This document shows positions 63,261 to 64,000 of a stretch of 64,000 nucleotides of DNA, piece by piece. A program made the position numbers and the translations under genes. Position 1 is the first letter of the stretch. Every line of letters starts with the position of its first letter. The stretch is from Anaerococcus vaginimassiliensis. Its GTDB lineage: Bacteria > Bacillota > Clostridia > Tissierellales > Peptoniphilaceae. The stretch covers positions 1,570,880 through 1,634,879 of the forward strand of contig NZ_LR130844.1 of the NCBI RefSeq assembly GCF_900626155.1. The letters run 5' to 3'. The notes beneath the pieces were generated by a model. That model had not been told where the DNA came from, did no database searches, and saw only the letters and a list, made by a program, of their open reading frames with translations.

Positions 63261-63569
63261 TTAAATCATTCCAAAATGCTCTAAAGCATCTTCGATTGCT
63301 TTTTCTTTTTCTTCTGGGCAATTTGGCACTCTTTGATTTTCTTTCTTACTAAAATTATAATTTTCTCTCTCTATTAGACCATGTTTCCTTTTTATTTGTG
63401 CAATATATAGGCTTGAAACTTTTAGTCCGTATTTATCTAACACATACTTTTTAATTTCTCCATAAGTTGCGTCTTTTGAAAAGTCAATTTCAGAAAATTC
63501 ATCTTCCCCTATTTCTATATCTAAATGATGTTCTGTATTTAGTTTGGACAACAGAGCTACCGTCTCCAC
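63261..63569 (-). pseudogene. C-terminal RlmD/RumA-type tail with extension domain
   Basis: About 102 codons opening (S)HVETVALLSKLN, the C-terminal motif of 23S rRNA uracil-C5-methyltransferase RlmD, followed by an extension with DATYGEIKKYVLDKYGLKV, SLYIAQIKRKHGLIERENY and the end EKEKAIEDALEHFGMI. This extension commonly follows RlmD-type tails beside integrated elements in Firmicutes. No catalytic RlmD body is attached, and upstream there is only repeat E. The GTG could start translation, but it is most likely a displaced 3' end. Confidence 0.62.
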
Positions 63570-63636
63570 ATGGCTTGATCGGTCAGTATGGATAAAATTG
63601 TAATTTTTTCAAAAGCCTTGTATGTGGGAACATATC
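63561..63636 (-). repeat. RlmD-tail-like boundary repeat E
   Basis: GATATGTTCCCACATACA (63619-63636; translates DMFPHT) and, after 46 nt of unrelated DNA, CATGTGGAGAC (HVET) at 63562-63572. Joined, the halves restore the RlmD C-terminus, so the 46 nt look like an insertion scar. Confidence 0.68.
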
Positions 63637-63748
63637 TATGATATAAATTCCTTCTCTCATTACATAATATACTATTAATAAGCAAAGAAAAATAGCCCTA
63701 TATCACCTTTACTTTATAATGGAAAATCTGCCCTTATCTACAAGTCGA

Positions 63749-64000
63749 TTATCTTAAAAAATCTTCTAATAACAACTTCAGTTTTTTCAATATATTATTC
63801 TTACGCCATTGTATAGCTTGATAACTCACTTTCTTTATTCTTGTAATACTCGAAAGAATTTCATCCTGAAAGTACAAACGCTCAATGATGCCCCTTTCTT
63901 CTGCATTGAGTCTTGAAATTGTATTTCTGACTGCTTCAATCATCATCTGTGTTTCAACAATCTTTTCTACATCAACACTTTCATCAACAATATTATCTAC
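63749..64000 (-). CDS. Sigma-70 region 4-like protein of a mobile element (3' part; continues past the right edge)
   Basis: 83 visible codons, open to the edge. RLNAEERGIIERLYF, then SITRIKKVSYQAIQWRKNN and ILKKLKLLLE form a sigma region 4-type HTH as in small sigma-like regulators of Tn916-related and other conjugative elements and of phages. It probably belongs to another element inserted to the right of repeat E. Confidence 0.65.
   Translation of the reverse strand, partial: VDNIVDESVDVEKIVETQMMIEAVRNTISRLNAEERGIIERLYFQDEILSSITRIKKVSYQAIQWRKNNILKKLKLLLEDFLR

Noticed and set aside
63261..63569. The RlmD-like ORF as an active methyltransferase
   Set aside because: Only the C-terminal motif and extension are present; SAM-binding and catalytic Cys regions are absent.

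Overview
This is a low-GC Gram-positive (Firmicutes) chromosome segment. Gene content, AT-rich codon use and the tmRNA type fit a host-associated anaerobic coccus of the Peptoniphilaceae/Anaerococcus kind. That placement is my inference from gene content, not a measured one.

Left part, about 1-28.2 kb, is ordinary chromosome. In order it holds: the 5' end of ptsH (HPr) beside a CcpA-like LacI regulator; two envelope-stress type proteins (DUF948-like and YtxH); a candidate 6S RNA; an RluA-type pseudouridine synthase divergent from nadK; an FHA - FtsW/RodA - class B PBP operon; a six-gene glycogen operon (glgC, glgD, glgA, a glgP-like gene, pulA, phosphoglucomutase) with its own promoter and terminator; ssrA (tmRNA), whose promoter shares its -35 region with the divergent glgC promoter; an osmoprotectant/ergothioneine-type ABC importer; thiC under a TPP riboswitch; then a NERD protein, glyoxalase, S41 peptidase, two GNAT acetyltransferases and an ArAE-type membrane protein.

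Right part, 28.3-64 kb, is an accessory island built by repeated insertion. Short sequences that translate on the minus strand like the C-terminus of the 23S rRNA methyltransferase RlmD (DMFPHT...HVETVVLMSRK) recur at about 28.4, 30.2, 33.2, 60.9-61.1 and 63.6 kb, with a weaker copy at 50.75 kb. They divide the island into cargo blocks: (1) cadD with a small leader ORF and a decayed methyltransferase; (2) copY-copB copper resistance; (3) serine recombinase 1, a TetR/AraC-controlled set of two ABC exporter-fold proteins plus an ECF importer (resembling equibactin/yersiniabactin uptake genes), an orphan mobC with a candidate oriT, a type II CBASS operon (HTH, CD-NTase, Cap2, Cap3, two-TM effector) and an AbiE toxin-antitoxin pair; (4) serine recombinase 2, OB-fold/SSB-like and Rep-like genes, a tyrosine integrase, a broken antirestriction gene, and erm(TR) with its two leader peptides; (5) an iron-sulfur metallochaperone and a decayed IS3-family element, ending at an RlmD C-terminal fragment. 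A further element, seen only as the end of a sigma-factor-like gene, starts at the right edge.

The most unusual points are the RlmD-tail ladder; a nonsense codon in the CBASS CD-NTase that removes a 45-codon in-frame tail running exactly to the cap2 start; a glycogen phosphorylase homologue whose PLP-lysine position reads as Gln; and a Cys-containing 28-residue leader ORF in front of cadD.
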